DNA of 64,000 bases, from contig VXBP01003400.1 of assembly GCA_013400115.1 (NCBI GenBank), positions 27,388 to 91,387 of the forward strand, in the 5' to 3' direction. The position numbers and the translations under genes are program-made. This stretch comes from Rhinopomastus cyanomelas. Taxonomy: Eukaryota; Chordata; Aves; Bucerotiformes; Rhinopomastidae. Shown one piece after another: positions 24,966 through 36,035 of the stretch. Position 1 is the first letter of the stretch; each line of letters begins with the position of its first letter. Under the pieces are notes generated by a model, which was not told where the DNA came from, did not search any database, and was given only the letters and a program-made list of their open reading frames with translations.

Positions 24966-26493
24966 CTAAAAGCAGCCTGAATTCTATTCATTAGTTTAAT
25001 ATTTATTTTTACCCAAAATATTTGATTCACACTAGATCTTTTGTTTTCCTTATGCTATTAGAATTAATTAAACCCCAACAGGTACCTTCTAACCTACTTA
25101 AGCCTCTGTGTGGATTCATCTGTTGTAATTTTCACGATTACGCCAACATGATGTCAGCTTGGGCATGATACACTTTCTCTGCTAACATATGTTTGTCTGC
25201 TAACGTGTGTGATAAACTTCCAGCTGTTTCCTTATTTTATGGACTCATCAGAATCTGCAGTGAGGCCAATCCTGTGCCATTAAAATGCTTCCCTGGAAAC
25301 TTCACTTTGTCTGGAGAAGATCAGCAAAGCATTAGTTGCAATGAAGGACAGTGCCCTATTGTTGCATGCAAAGTGTCTTTACAAGCACCTGTCTTCATCT
25401 TTGCAAGCTTTCAATAGCAGCATGGTCTTTGTCAAATGAAGATCCTGTTACTGTCAGCTGCAGAAGGTATATGTCCAGACGAAACAAAACAAAGGACTGC
25501 TTACTTCACATTTCACTGATGATATTGAGCGATAATATTTTTGCCTAGTCTTAAAAAATTATTGTGCAGATGCTGTGGAAATGACAGAAAATATAAATAC
25601 AATGAAATATTTTATGGATCAATCTTAAACATATATCACAGATTTAAAACTACTCTAAAAAAGCCATTCTGCACAACCCTTCACTCTTTCACACAGAGTG
25701 AAATGAGGCCCTGCATTGCTACATGTTTTTAACCTTCTGTGTTTTACTACTCTTCTTTGATACTAGATAAAGCTAAGAACTTTTGCCTGGCAGTTAATTA
25801 CAGAGATTCCTAGATAAAGCTGTTTTGATAAATCCATAGATATAATGAAAACTATAAAAGAAATGAGGAAATTAGGAATGGGTGGAGAAAGATAGGAAAA
25901 AAACCCAGAATTATCACAGATGAATAAGGAATGAAGACAACTGTAGTTTCTTCTTGTCTAAAAATACAACTAGAGACCATTACGTGTCAGCTGTCTTGTC
26001 TGTACAGAAGGAAGATTAGACAACATACAACTGCAGTATACAGGGTATGTAGGAGTAGAGTGTGAGGTGACTATTTCAATTCATAGTAATATTTGGTCAC
26101 TTCTGTAGTTATTGATGGGTGTGAGAAACAGCATCCTTTATTGATCTTATTGAGACTGAGAATCGTAAATCCATCCCAAACCAAAGATGTTTCTGATCAG
26201 AGATACTGCTCATTTCTGTAAGCAGACTCTCTTTCTTGAATCTCCAATACTTTTGTCATCTACTGAGTGGTAGAAAAGGAATGTGGTACAGCACACGAGC
26301 CAGCAGGGTCAAACTTCCGTCATTGTGATTAGAGATTTGGTTTCTAGAACTGAAAGCAAACCTCCTCTTTCTTGTGGGGCTTCCCTCGTCAGCCATGCTC
26401 CAGCTATGAATCTTGATGTCCTTCAAGCAAACCAGAAAATAATTTAGTGTTTAGCCTCAGTCAGTGCTTATCTTTCACGTGCTGAAAAAAAAA
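24966..26493. other. Unique non-coding DNA
   Basis: Open frames near 25193-25732 were examined for a missing TMC2 5' exon. None has recognisable TMC sequence or a convincing phase-1 donor. Confidence 0.5.
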
Positions 26494-26825
26494 AATCACA
26501 GAATCACACAGAATCATACAGGTCCACAGACGGGAAGGGACCTTGAAAGATCATCTAGTCCAATTCCCCTGCCACAGCACGATCTTCTAGACCAAGTCAC
26601 ACAGGAACACATCCAGGTGGGTCTTAAACAGTCCTCTGTCACTCTCACTGTGAAGATCCTTCTCATATTTATATGGAACCTCCTATGTTCCAGCTTACAC
26701 CCATTGCCCCTCATCCTATCACTAGATGATGCTGAGAAGATCCTGGCTTCATCCTCCTGACACTCACCCTTCACATATTTATAGACATTAATGAGGTCAC
26801 TTCTAAGTCTCCTCTTCTCCAAGCC
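26494..26825 (-). repeat. CR1 3' end fragment
   Basis: Minus strand: coding end (EKRRLRSDLINVYKYVKGEC near 26815-26760) then 3' untranslated region and tail, with the tail repeats at 26494-26520. A segment of about 60 bp near 26630 is deleted compared with 24180-24250. Confidence 0.94.
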
Positions 26826-27187
26826 TGAGAAGAGTTTTCTTCTTCTTTCCTTTCCCCCCAGATATTGTAGGATATTTTTATCATGTTTCTTTTTGAGGGT
26901 CCTTTGTTCTACATCTTTCTTCCATGAGAGAGAGTTTTTCCTGGCATTACTTTGTGGCTTGCTTATTTGAGTGCTGAAAGAAAGTGTATCTAATTTTTTC
27001 TGTCTTCACATTATTTATTGAAAACTAGTTGCCATGTTCCAAAAAGCTGAGTTCATTAAACGGTGTCAGGGAGTCTAGTGCAGTAATTGCCAAGAATTGC
27101 TCAAAACCTCTGCACTCTTAAAATCTCCTGCATTCTTAATGACTGATTCACATTTAACAAGTGTTTGTCCTTGCTTCCACTCTGCAG
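26826..27187. other. Non-coding DNA before the first TMC2 exon found
   Basis: A T-rich upstream tract leads to the acceptor at 27187. No start codon exon, TATA box or CpG island can be supported here. Confidence 0.5.
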
Positions 27188-27253
27188 ATGGCAGCGATGT
27201 CAACAATGAAGAAGGTAGTGCAGCTGAGAATGAAGAAAATGCCAAAGGAACAG
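27188..27253 (+). CDS. TMC2: TMC2 exon (first one found; N-terminal acidic segment)
   Basis: This 66-bp exon follows acceptor CTCTGCAG and ends at donor CAG|GTCAGT. Its frame starts with two bases that finish a codon begun upstream (probably GAT, Asp), then reads GSDVNNEEGSAAENEENAKGT, an Asn/Glu-rich, low-complexity piece typical of the cytosolic N-terminus of TMC proteins. It ends in phase 1, and the next exon supplies two bases, so the reading frame carries across. No initiator ATG lies in frame inside it, so at least one earlier coding exon must exist. The assignment rests on linkage and phase with the strongly recognisable downstream exons, because this segment itself is poorly conserved. 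A short alternative or species-specific exon is possible. Confidence 0.72.
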
Positions 27254-27381
27254 GTCAGTAGTGTGGATTACTTTGATGTCATGCTCTGAAATTTTCTGAT
27301 TATCTGTATGAATAAAGGAGGAGGGAAGATCTCCCTTTAACACACTCCTTTCATATTTTTTTTTCCTTAACCACTGATAAG

Positions 27382-27754
27382 GGAGGAAAAGAGCAACACC
27401 AAGAACAAGAAGAGGTCGTGGCAGAGGGAGAGTCAGGCGTGGTGGTGACAAGGATGAGGACGAAGATGATGAAGACGGGACAAAGAGGGCTGGGCATCGC
27501 AGAAACAGAAATCGTAGAGGACGAGGACAAGCAGCAAGAAATGAGGGCAGTGATTCTGAAGGGGACCCTGCAAAAGCCAAGAAGAATCAGGCAAATCAGA
27601 AATCCAAAGATGGTGATGAAGGAGAGGAAGACGAGAAAGCAGATAAAAGTGGTAAAGGCAAAAATGAGAAGAAGCAGGACAAGAAGTCTGATAAGAAAGG
27701 GAAAAAAGAGAAGGCCAACAAGAAGAAAAAAGACAAAAAGAAATCAGGATCCGG
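27382..27754 (+). CDS. TMC2: TMC2 exon (Arg/Gly-rich then Lys/Glu-rich cytosolic N-terminus)
   Basis: This 373-bp exon is only 128 bp after the previous one. The acceptor is GATAAG|GG behind a T-rich tract, and the donor is CCGG|GTAATT, in phase 2. The translation begins RKRATPRTRRGRGRGRVRRG, then an acidic patch (DKDEDEDDEDG), a second basic Arg/Gly patch (RRNRNRRGRGQ), and a long Lys/Glu/Asp tract ending KKKKDKKKSGSG. No hydrophobic segment is present, so it is cytosolic and probably disordered. Mammalian TMC2 also has a long, strongly basic N-terminus, which supports TMC2 over TMC1. The basic patches could bind acidic lipids or partners, but that is inference. The open frame of 123 codons with matching splice phases on both sides argues for real coding sequence despite low complexity. 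Confidence 0.85.
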
Positions 27755-29787
27755 GTAATTCACTAAATTGTTTTTTAATATAAAGCCATAAATATTTTGC
27801 ATAAAATCTGGTTTATTTACAGCTGTGAAAAACCAAGAGTTAGTGTGACTCCAACCCATTACAGCCCAATTAGAGATGGACAGCCATTATTTTCTCTGCA
27901 GTGAAGAAATTCTGGGTGAGTGAAATTGAAAATTTCCGCAAAGTTACGTCAGCTTCAGAGGAAAGGAGTTAGAGGTTTGTCTCAGTTGCTTGGTGTGACT
28001 CCAGGAAATGACCAGCCAGCTGCTTCTGGGACTGCCAGAACTCTGAGAATTAGATAAAGTCTGCTTAGGCAGAACAGTAACTCAAGCCATGGCCAGAGAC
28101 AGGGTAGGGAGGAAATGACAGAGAGAGGTTGTAACAGGTGAGATCTCTCCCGCTTTTTCCTTTCTCCAAAAGTAACAGAAATCTTGACACTTTTCATTTT
28201 ATTCTTGTTTCCCAGCTAGGTTTGAGCCAGCTTTTACAAAAGTTCAGAGCCAAATTGTCAAGAACCCAGATTCAAGCACTGAGATGGGAGTTTCCCATCT
28301 GTCTCCCACTCACTCTGGAATATCACTGCTCACTTTTCGAAAGCATTTGTTGAAACCTACAGGCTTTGGAACACCCCACTGACATGGGGCACATTTTCTA
28401 TTTTTGTGTCATCCTGACATTGTCTTGATCCCATCCCTTCTTGTGCTATGGAAAGGAAACTACCTCTGTGAACAGCGTCTGATAGACCAAATGGAGCTTC
28501 ACATACTTGTCCCAGTAGGGAGGTGGAGAGATACCCCTTCTCCCAGTTAGCACTTGCTACAGCTGTTTGCGTTCCCAAAGGTATCACTGGAGACAATGAC
28601 AGGAGTCAAGGGAAAGAAAATACAGACAGGCAATTGCATTAATTTGCTCATGATTCTTTTTCAATATATTTCTATTTCATTTTCCTTCCCTTCAAGTATG
28701 CTTAAAATCTTTGTGTTGGTTGTTCACTGGGATGCCAGTTACACTCCTCTGTGCAGTTTCTTGTACTCTTATAGCAACAACTGAATATGTTAATCTATGT
28801 TCCTTTGCTTATTATTGTCTTCCATTGTAAACATCTACTGAGCATAAAGCAAAAAAAGAGCACTCAAAATATTTTGCTGAATGTGGGCTCAGTGTTCTTC
28901 TTTGTCTTCCAAAGTTTCTTAACATTGAAGTAACTATGTTTGGGTTAAATAATTAGAAATTACTGCCTGGACCAAAACTTTGTTCTTGAGCTGCTAAGCA
29001 TAATATTTAAGAAAAACTGAATGTGTGTTGGAAGACGCAGTGTATTTTTAGAAGCTTGGGGGACCAGCTGACAAGATTTCAGAGCAATAGACAAAATAAT
29101 TTTAAAAAGTATTTTTAAAGTAAAAATAAATATAAGGTAAGAACAGAGAGGAAAAAAAGGCTGGAGATCACTTCAGCTGTGATTCAAACTGAATTTTCAA
29201 ACCCTGAGAACAGAAAAGTGGCATTACAGAAATATAGCCTACCTAGAAAATCCATGAGATCCTATCGCAACAAATGCTATGCACTGTTTAAATGTACATC
29301 TTGCTGATATAAAATTTTAATTGCTAGGACTGTTCCATGTCAAAAAGATGTGATGAGTAAAATAAGAAGTGGAAACAGAAAAAAAATAAAAACAAATAAA
29401 GCCTCCATCTTCCCCAAACAGATCCAAAGCAAAAGTAAAACTGAATGTGCTTTTATTCCACAGTGTAAAACTGCAAAACTGCATGTTTCAGTTTTGCATA
29501 GCCCAACAATCTCCTGTCAAAAGAAAACCCCAGACTGGGCACATTGCTGATTGTTTTGTAAAATGCAAAGCAGCTGATGTCATAACTGTGGATTTAAAGC
29601 TGTCTCAAAACCACACTCCTGTAATTCTTCTGTTCTTCTCAAAGACGTGGCTAATTTTGTATTCTAATGCCTCAAAACCATACTCACAGAAGTTTTTTTT
29701 TTTAATTTCACCCATGTAATTTAAATTGTCACATAGTTCTTCACTTGCTTGTCATGATAATAGAATAACAATAAATATGCCTGGTGT
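27755..29787 (+). other. TMC2 intron, unique part
   Basis: Intron sequence after the Lys-rich exon. No exon or repeat recognised. Short open frames on the minus strand at 27596-27859 and 27200-27580 are reverse shadows of the low-complexity exon. Confidence 0.6.
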
Positions 29788-30405
29788 TCATAGAATTATT
29801 TAGAGTGGAAAACATTTTTAAGATCATTGAGTCCAACCTAACTGCAATCAGCCCATTGCTAAGCTGTGTCCCCAGCTTCCATATCTACATGACTTTTAAA
29901 CATGTCCACGGATGGTGATTCAATCACCTGCCCGGGCAGCCTGTACCAACACCTGATGATGTTTTCAACAAAGTTTTTCCTAATGTCTGACCTAAACTTC
30001 CCCTGGTGCAATCTGAGGCCATTTCCTCCCATCCTATCACCCATTATTTGAGAGACAAACATTCACCTGTCTGCAACCTCCTTTCAGCTACTGGTAAAGA
30101 ACAATTAGGTCTCCCCTTGACCTCTTTGTCTCCAGCTCAAACAACCCCAGTTCCCATAAGACTTATGCTTCAGCCCATTCAAAATTTCTGTTGCCCCTAT
30201 TTGGACACTCTCCACCACATCAATGTTCTTCTTGTATGGAGGTGCCCAAAACTGAGCACAGTGTCTTCACCAGTGCCAAGTATAGGAGCATGATTACTTC
30301 ACTCCTCCTGCTAACTACTCTAAATATGATACAAGCCAGGAGTCCATTGGCCTTCTTGGCTACTTGGGCACACTGCTGGAGCCTTTCTCTAGATTTGTAT
30401 TTTCT
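29788..30405 (-). repeat. CR1 3' part, older subfamily
   Basis: From a degraded tail (CATAGAATTATTTAGAGTGG) through AAGATCATTGAGTCCAACC and the 3' untranslated region to coding end sequence near 30400. Diverged from the young copies. Lies in the intron after the Lys-rich TMC2 exon. Confidence 0.92.
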
Positions 30406-31154
30406 GTGTCACTTCTTTATCACATGAAGTGAAATGTTATGGCTGATATGTTCAAATCAGTTTTGATCACATATGTTTGAACTTTCAAATGTGACAGTCT
30501 TCTCAATAAATAACTTTCGAGTCTTTAACAGCAGGGTGTCTGATCACTATGAAGGTCTCTTTCCTTCCTGTGCCTAGTCTTTTCTTTCTGAAACTGTGGT
30601 AGTGATTCTCTGCAGCTTTTGTTATAAAGACGGGTATTCATTGAAAAATACCTCATTGACAGATGGACAATGAGAAATTTGTTTATTTGTTGCAAAAAGG
30701 CTTCTGCTTTTTTTGTGTTTGTTTGTTTTGAAACTTTTCACAAATATTCTTGCTGACAAACTCTTTTGTCTTTTATGTCAAAGAAATAAGGTCTTTAAGC
30801 TTCATTCCACAGAAACAAACTTTACCTACAGCTTGGTTATCCAGAGGATAGGAATTATACAATTCTGTGACTCAGGAAATTAATCATTCATCTCTGACAC
30901 CAGATTTTGAATATTGAGCTCTCAGAAAAGTGAATTATAAGCAAAGCTGTATGAAAACTGCTGAGTTGATAATGTCTGCATTATATGTTCCCAAAACAAA
31001 TGAGAACACTGTTTAGAAATCCTGCAGTACATTTTCAAACAGTCAGCAAAAAATTTACAAAATGCAAAATAACACATGGCAAGAAACAAATATAAATATA
31101 CTGAACTGCTTTTAACACCAAGAACTCACTCAGTGGTAGAATTCACTTTCAGAA
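30406..31154. other. TMC2 intron, unique part
   Basis: Nothing recognised. Confidence 0.5.
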
Positions 31155-31770
31155 TTCATAGAATCATCAATGTCAGAAAAAATCTTCAAGACCATAAAGT
31201 CCAACCATCTGCCCTACAACTCCTAAACACTAAGCCATCTCCTGAAACACCCGTTTTTTGAACATCTTCAAGCATGGTGCCTCCACCACCTCTCTGCACA
31301 GCCTGTTCCAGTGCCTCACCACTATTTCTGTGAAGAATTTTCCCCTAATATCCTATCTGAAACTCCCCTGATACAACCTGATCTCATTTTCTCTTGCCCT
31401 ATTGTTAGTCTCTATGGAAAGAGGCCAACATCCACCTCACTGCAACATCCCTTCAGACAGTTGTAGAGAAGAATCAGGTCCCCTTTCAGTATCCTCTTCT
31501 CCAGGTTGAATAGCCCTGGTTCCCTGAGCCTCTCCAATCAGACCTATACTATGGACCCCCAATCACCCTGTCTGCCCTTCTCTGCACCATCTCCAGCACC
31601 TTGATATTCTTCCTATAGTGCCCAAAACCACATACAATACTTGAGGAGTGACTGACCAGGGCCGAGTGTAGGGGCAGGATCATGTCCCTGGTCCTGCTGG
31701 CCACAATATTTCTAATGGAGGCCAGGACGCCTTTGACTTTCTTGGCCACCTGGGCACACTGCCAGCTCAT
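31155..31770 (-). repeat. CR1 3' part, older subfamily
   Basis: AATTCATAGAATCATCAATG tail, 3' untranslated region, then coding end (KVKGVLASIRNIVASRTRDM near 31740-31680; VLEMVQRRADRV near 31610-31575). Same general type as 29788-30405 and 750 bp from it, in the same orientation. Confidence 0.92.
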
Positions 31771-32305
31771 GTTTCAAACACCATTTCTGGAGATGCCATT
31801 TGTATTGCATGTGCTTACTTGGAGTGCTAGGACATATTATAGCTTTGCTGTGATGTAGATTTGAGTCTGAAAAGTTACTTCTTTGATCAATGGATGGGCT
31901 GTCATCTGATGGTTCCTTGTCTTTGCTCTGACTGTGACGCACTGAAATGGGTTGAACAGTTTAATTCTTATGTCTGCGGTTAGAATTTGGATTGGACTCT
32001 TAGGAAGCTAGTTACTCCTGCAGAAACAATCTGTGGCTGTCAGCTACTTTCCAAAGAGTGCTGTCCACACTCCATGGGATGATCTGAGTGTAATGCCAGT
32101 TCAGCTGCAGCTCCCAGCTTCGTGAGAAGGCTTTGCCATTCATATTAAAATTAGCAGTAAGCGAACTGTGTCTTACCATTCATGCAACAGCGAAGGCATT
32201 TGTCTGTCTCAATAAGAATTAACACCAAGTGCTTCAGCAAAAACTTCTTTTTGAGTTTTGGTCATTTTCTTGCTTGGTCACTGTTGTTCCTACTTTTGTT
32301 TGAAG
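31771..32305. other. TMC2 intron, unique part before the EEL...KPW exon
   Basis: Ends in a T-rich tract and acceptor TTTGAAG at 32305. Nothing else seen. Confidence 0.5.
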
Positions 32306-32443
32306 ATCTGATTCTGAATCTGAGGAGGAGATGACAGAGGAGGAATTGGCCAAGCTGAAAGAAGAGGTGGAAGAAAAAAAGAAACTTATTGCCACATTAC
32401 GAAACAAGCCATGGAAGATGAAAAAGAAGCTGTCTGTCCTGAA
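32306..32443 (+). CDS. TMC2: TMC2 exon (conserved pre-membrane coiled block)
   Basis: This 138-bp exon begins after TTTGAAG (phase 2 in) and ends at CTGAA|GTATGG. It opens with an acidic Ser/Glu run (SDSESEEEMTEEEL), then AKLKEEVEEKKKLIATLRN and KPWKMKKKLSVLK. The EEL...KKKLIAT...KPW pattern is shared by TMC1 and TMC2. VEEKKKLIAT matches TMC2 better than TMC1, which has a LDEKRQIIAT-type sequence here. The charged heptad-like helix is cytosolic and precedes the first membrane segment. The intron before it is 4.55 kb and the one after 8.6 kb; both hold CR1 copies. Confidence 0.93.
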
Positions 32444-33484
32444 GTATGGTTTGATTTCCACAATGAATCTGCCACTTGCACTGTTTTTTTCTGAACTTTC
32501 TCTTTATTTCTTTTTCAAACTATCTCTAACCATTATTTTCCAGGATGTGCTTTTGCAAAAGATGGAGTTAAAAGTAATGAGGATCAGTGCTTTCTTGTCT
32601 CTGTAGACCTGATATAAAATATTAAAACTCTCAGAATTTTTTTTTAGGACTTCATTGCATCAACCATGCAAGTTCCTAATTTTTCTTCAGTTAGGTTGTT
32701 AGTAAATTCTTCCATTGGTAAGTTTAATATCTCATCTGAGAAGAATAACACAATCTCAGGAATACCTCAACATTACTGGGGTACCAGTAGTACTATTCTG
32801 TTATAATAATTTGAAAAGAAAAGCAGGTTTATAATTTTTAACTTACGGAAAAGGGAACAGATTGGTAACTGAGCTTGCATTTTAATGCATTTTACATGTG
32901 CTATATATAACACTATATTTTTTCCTAACATAACGATCACTATATTACAATTAGCTAAAATGTATTATTTCATTTAGAGTAAAATTTCCACCAAACAAAG
33001 CAAATTGAGTAAACACAGAGAAATTTATACTTTTGCCAGCACTCATGTGTTTCAAATTAGTAGTTCACTGCTTTACTACACAAAATGCATAGCTATGTTT
33101 CATTAGACACATAATGTCTAATGACAAAATATGGTCCCTTCGGCAAAGCTTTTGATATGGATAGAAAACAAATAATTGTAGCAGAGAGGATGTAAAACAT
33201 GGTGAGAGAGGTCTACAAATTTTTCCTGCTAGAATGTGAAGTCATTTTGGGAAGGATACAGTAACAAAGAGGAAACAGAAGGTAAACTGTGAAGTTTGCT
33301 GATGCAAAAAAGGGTTAAAGAGAACATAAAGAGATACATGTACATAAAGAGATGTAAAGTTGGAGGTCTCTGACATGAGAGAATTTTGCATTGTCGGCAA
33401 CTGAAGAATCTCTGTGTACATAAAATTAAAGAACTTTGTGTTCTTACTATGAACAGAGCTTCCATTTTTATAGCCAGTCTTCTA
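32444..33484. other. TMC2 intron, unique part
   Basis: A/T-rich. A short AAGTTTGCTGATGCAAAAAA stretch near 33294 hints at the CR1 FADD region, but it is too short to call. Confidence 0.5.
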
Positions 33485-34360
33485 ACCCAGATAACACCAA
33501 GTTGTGTTTTCAACACTCTCGAAGGAAGGTGTACCTTCACAGGCTTGGGAGGTGGGTCCAGGCTAACCTCATGAAATTCAGCAAAGCCAAGTACATGGTT
33601 CAGCACTTGGATCAGAGCAATCCCAAGAACAAATATGGGTGTGAGAGTATGGATTGAGGGCAGTTCTGAGGAGAAAGACTTGGGGGTACTGGTTGATAAA
33701 AAACTCAACATGAGCCAGTAATGCTAATGCAGCTCAGAAAGCTAACCATATCCTGCTTTGCATCACAAGACCATGGCCAGCAGGTGAGGAGAGGTGATTA
33801 TGCCTCTCTATGCTGCTCTTGTGAGACTCTACCTGGAGTACTGCAACTGCTATGGAGCCTCCAACACAAGAAGGGCATGGAGCTATTAGAATGGGTTCCA
33901 CAGGAAGAATGGGTTCTGGAAAAGAGCCACAGAGATCATCAAAGAACTGGAAAACCTCTGCCATGAGAATAGGATAAGAGAGTTGGAGCTGTTCAGCTTG
34001 GAGAAAATAAGGCTTTTGGGAGACCTTATTGCAACCTTCCTGTATCTGAAGGGAACCTACCAGAAAGCTGAGGAGGGACTTTTCACAGAGTCTTGTAATG
34101 ACAGAATGTGGGGTAATTACTTTAAACTGAAAGACGGTAGGTTAGGTGTAAGGAAGAAGCTATATACTACATGGTTCTTGAGATGGTGGAACAGATTGGC
34201 AAAGGAATTTGTGGATGCTTCATCTCTGTGAATGTTGAAGCTAGCTTTGATGGGGAATTGAGCAACTTTGTTTAGTGGGAATTGTCTGTGCCCATTGCAG
34301 GGGTAGGGTTGGAACTAGATGGTCTTTGAGGTCCCTTCCAACCCAAAAAATTCTATGATG
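33485..34360 (+). repeat. CR1 LINE fragment, ORF2 end and 3' tail
   Basis: Motifs include QANLMKFSKAKYMVQHLD (near 33555-33610), EKDLGVLVDKKLNMSQ (near 33670-33715), the coding end ELELFSLEKIRLLGDLIATF (near 33975-34035) and tail CCCTTCCAACCCAAAAAATTC near 34330-34352. Several shifts; inactive. Confidence 0.93.
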
Positions 34361-34619
34361 CTTAGAAATTTGTAGTTCATAGAACAATTTCTAGCTTAGT
34401 ATGGCCTACAGACTATTACTAATTATTGTTCTTCTGTATGGGTGGAGATGAAGTCACAACCCATAGTCCGAGACTGATCAAAAGAGACTTCTAGTCCCTT
34501 GGATAGTAGTGAGGGAAACTGGAGCAGAAGCTGGTTTGATTGCTTTCTTTCCTGTTGCAGGCAGCAATGCTGGAAAATAAAAAGATGGACCCAGTCTGGC
34601 TCCTGTCGCAAAACAAATT

Positions 34620-36035
34620 TTGGATTTTTTTGATAGCAGGGTGAAGGGTGAAGCAAAGATGAAAGTCAGGACCCTACATTCTAGGAAAGCAAACTTTCAG
34701 CTCTTCAAGGAGTTAGTCAATAGAATTTCCTTGGAAATTGTTCTCAGAGTTAAGGGAGCAGACAAAGCTGGCAGATCTTTAGAAAGCTTTCCATACAGTA
34801 CAAGAGATCTTTATCCCTAGTTTTAAGAAATCGGGAAAGGATATGAAGAGACTAGCATGGATGAGCCAAGACCTGATGGTTAGACCAAAGGGGAAGAAGT
34901 AACTACAGAGGCAGTGGAAACAGGACTGGTACCCTGGGGAGAGTATAAGGTTGTATAAAGAGGAGGTCAGGAAGACTGAGGAGCAGCTGGACCTGATATT
35001 AAGAAGGGATGCAAAGAATAATAAGGGTTAGGCTTCTACAGGTATGTCAGCCAGAAAAGGGTGCCAGAAAGTGTGCTTGCCCAATGAACATGACTGGCAA
35101 GCTGGAAATAACAAACAAGGAGAAAGCTGAGATAATTTTTTACCTCAATTAATATTAAATTTTTTACCTCAATTAAAATTAATTTTACCCCAATTAATAA
35201 TAATTAATTTTTTTTACCTCAATCTTCACTGGCAACCTCTCTTCCCACAACTCTAAACGGGATAGAGTGAAAGATGAAGACAGGGTAGGGCAAAGTCTTC
35301 CCCACTGTAAGAGAAAATCAAGTTGAAAACCATTTGAGGAGTGTGAACATACATACTTTTATGAGACAGTATGAGATGCATCTAGAGCCCTGAAAGAATT
35401 GGATGATCTAGTTGCCAAGCCACTTTCCATGATATTTGAAAAATCATGGGAGTAAGGTAAAGTTTCTGGTAACTGGGAAAGGAAAAGGATAGAAAAGAAG
35501 GCCCTGGGAACTACTAACCTGTCAGCCTCTGTGCCTCAGAAGATCATGGAATACGTCCTTGTAGAAGCTATGCTAAGACACATGGAAGACAGGGAGGTTT
35601 TTTGAGACAATCAGTATGGCTGTGCCAAGCATGAGTCCTGCCTGAGCAATCTAATGGCTGCCTATGGCAGAGTGACTTCATCAGCACACAAGATTGGAAT
35701 AAGGCCTTTGACATGGTCCCCTTCTCTCTAAGTTGGAGAGGTATGGATTTGATAGGTAGGCTGTTCAGTGGATAAGGAATTGTCTGGGTGGTTGCATCCA
35801 GAGATGCAGTGGTCAACTGCTTAGCCCCCTATGGGGAATGGTGATGTGGGATGGGTTTATGGGATCTGTACTGGGGCCAGTATTGTTTCATGTTTTCATC
35901 CATGATGCAGACAGTGGGATCAAGTGCATCCTCAGCAAGTTTGCATCCTCAGCAAGACACCAAACTAAGTGATATAATTGACACACCTGAGGGATGGGAC
36001 ACCTCTTGGAGAGATCCGGACAAGCTGGAGAGACT
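34620..36035 (+). repeat. CR1 LINE fragment, linker and reverse transcriptase
   Basis: Starts with the linker (LHSRKANFQLFKELVNRISL near 34670-34735), a second Lys-rich stretch (near 34860-35060), then a degraded GNYRPVSLCASEDHG-like region (near 35510-35545), a QYGCAKHESCLSNLMAAYGR-like piece (near 35610-35665) and SGSSASSASL near 35910. An A/T-rich repeat interrupts at 35125-35225, and an 18-bp duplication lies at 35925-35960. The 3' tail is absent. It follows the previous CR1 by about 260 bp in the same orientation. Confidence 0.85.
35125..35225. repeat. Imperfect A/T-rich tandem repeat (TTTTACCTCAATTAA units)
   Basis: About four copies of a unit like TTTTTTACCTCAATTAATA with variable spacing, inserted in the CR1 just where the normal sequence is TTTACCTCAGTCTTCACT (a FFTSVFT codon stretch in other copies). 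Confidence 0.85.

Noticed and set aside
25193..25732. Possible TMC2 5' exon
   Set aside because: Hydrophobic and Cys-rich frames unlike the charged TMC N-terminus; no donor giving phase 1 with a leading G.
27200..27859. Minus-strand open frames rich in Ser, Leu and Phe
   Set aside because: Reverse shadows of the low-complexity TMC2 exon.
33229..33711. 160-codon minus frame
   Set aside because: Partly antisense to a CR1 fragment; no domain or splice signals.
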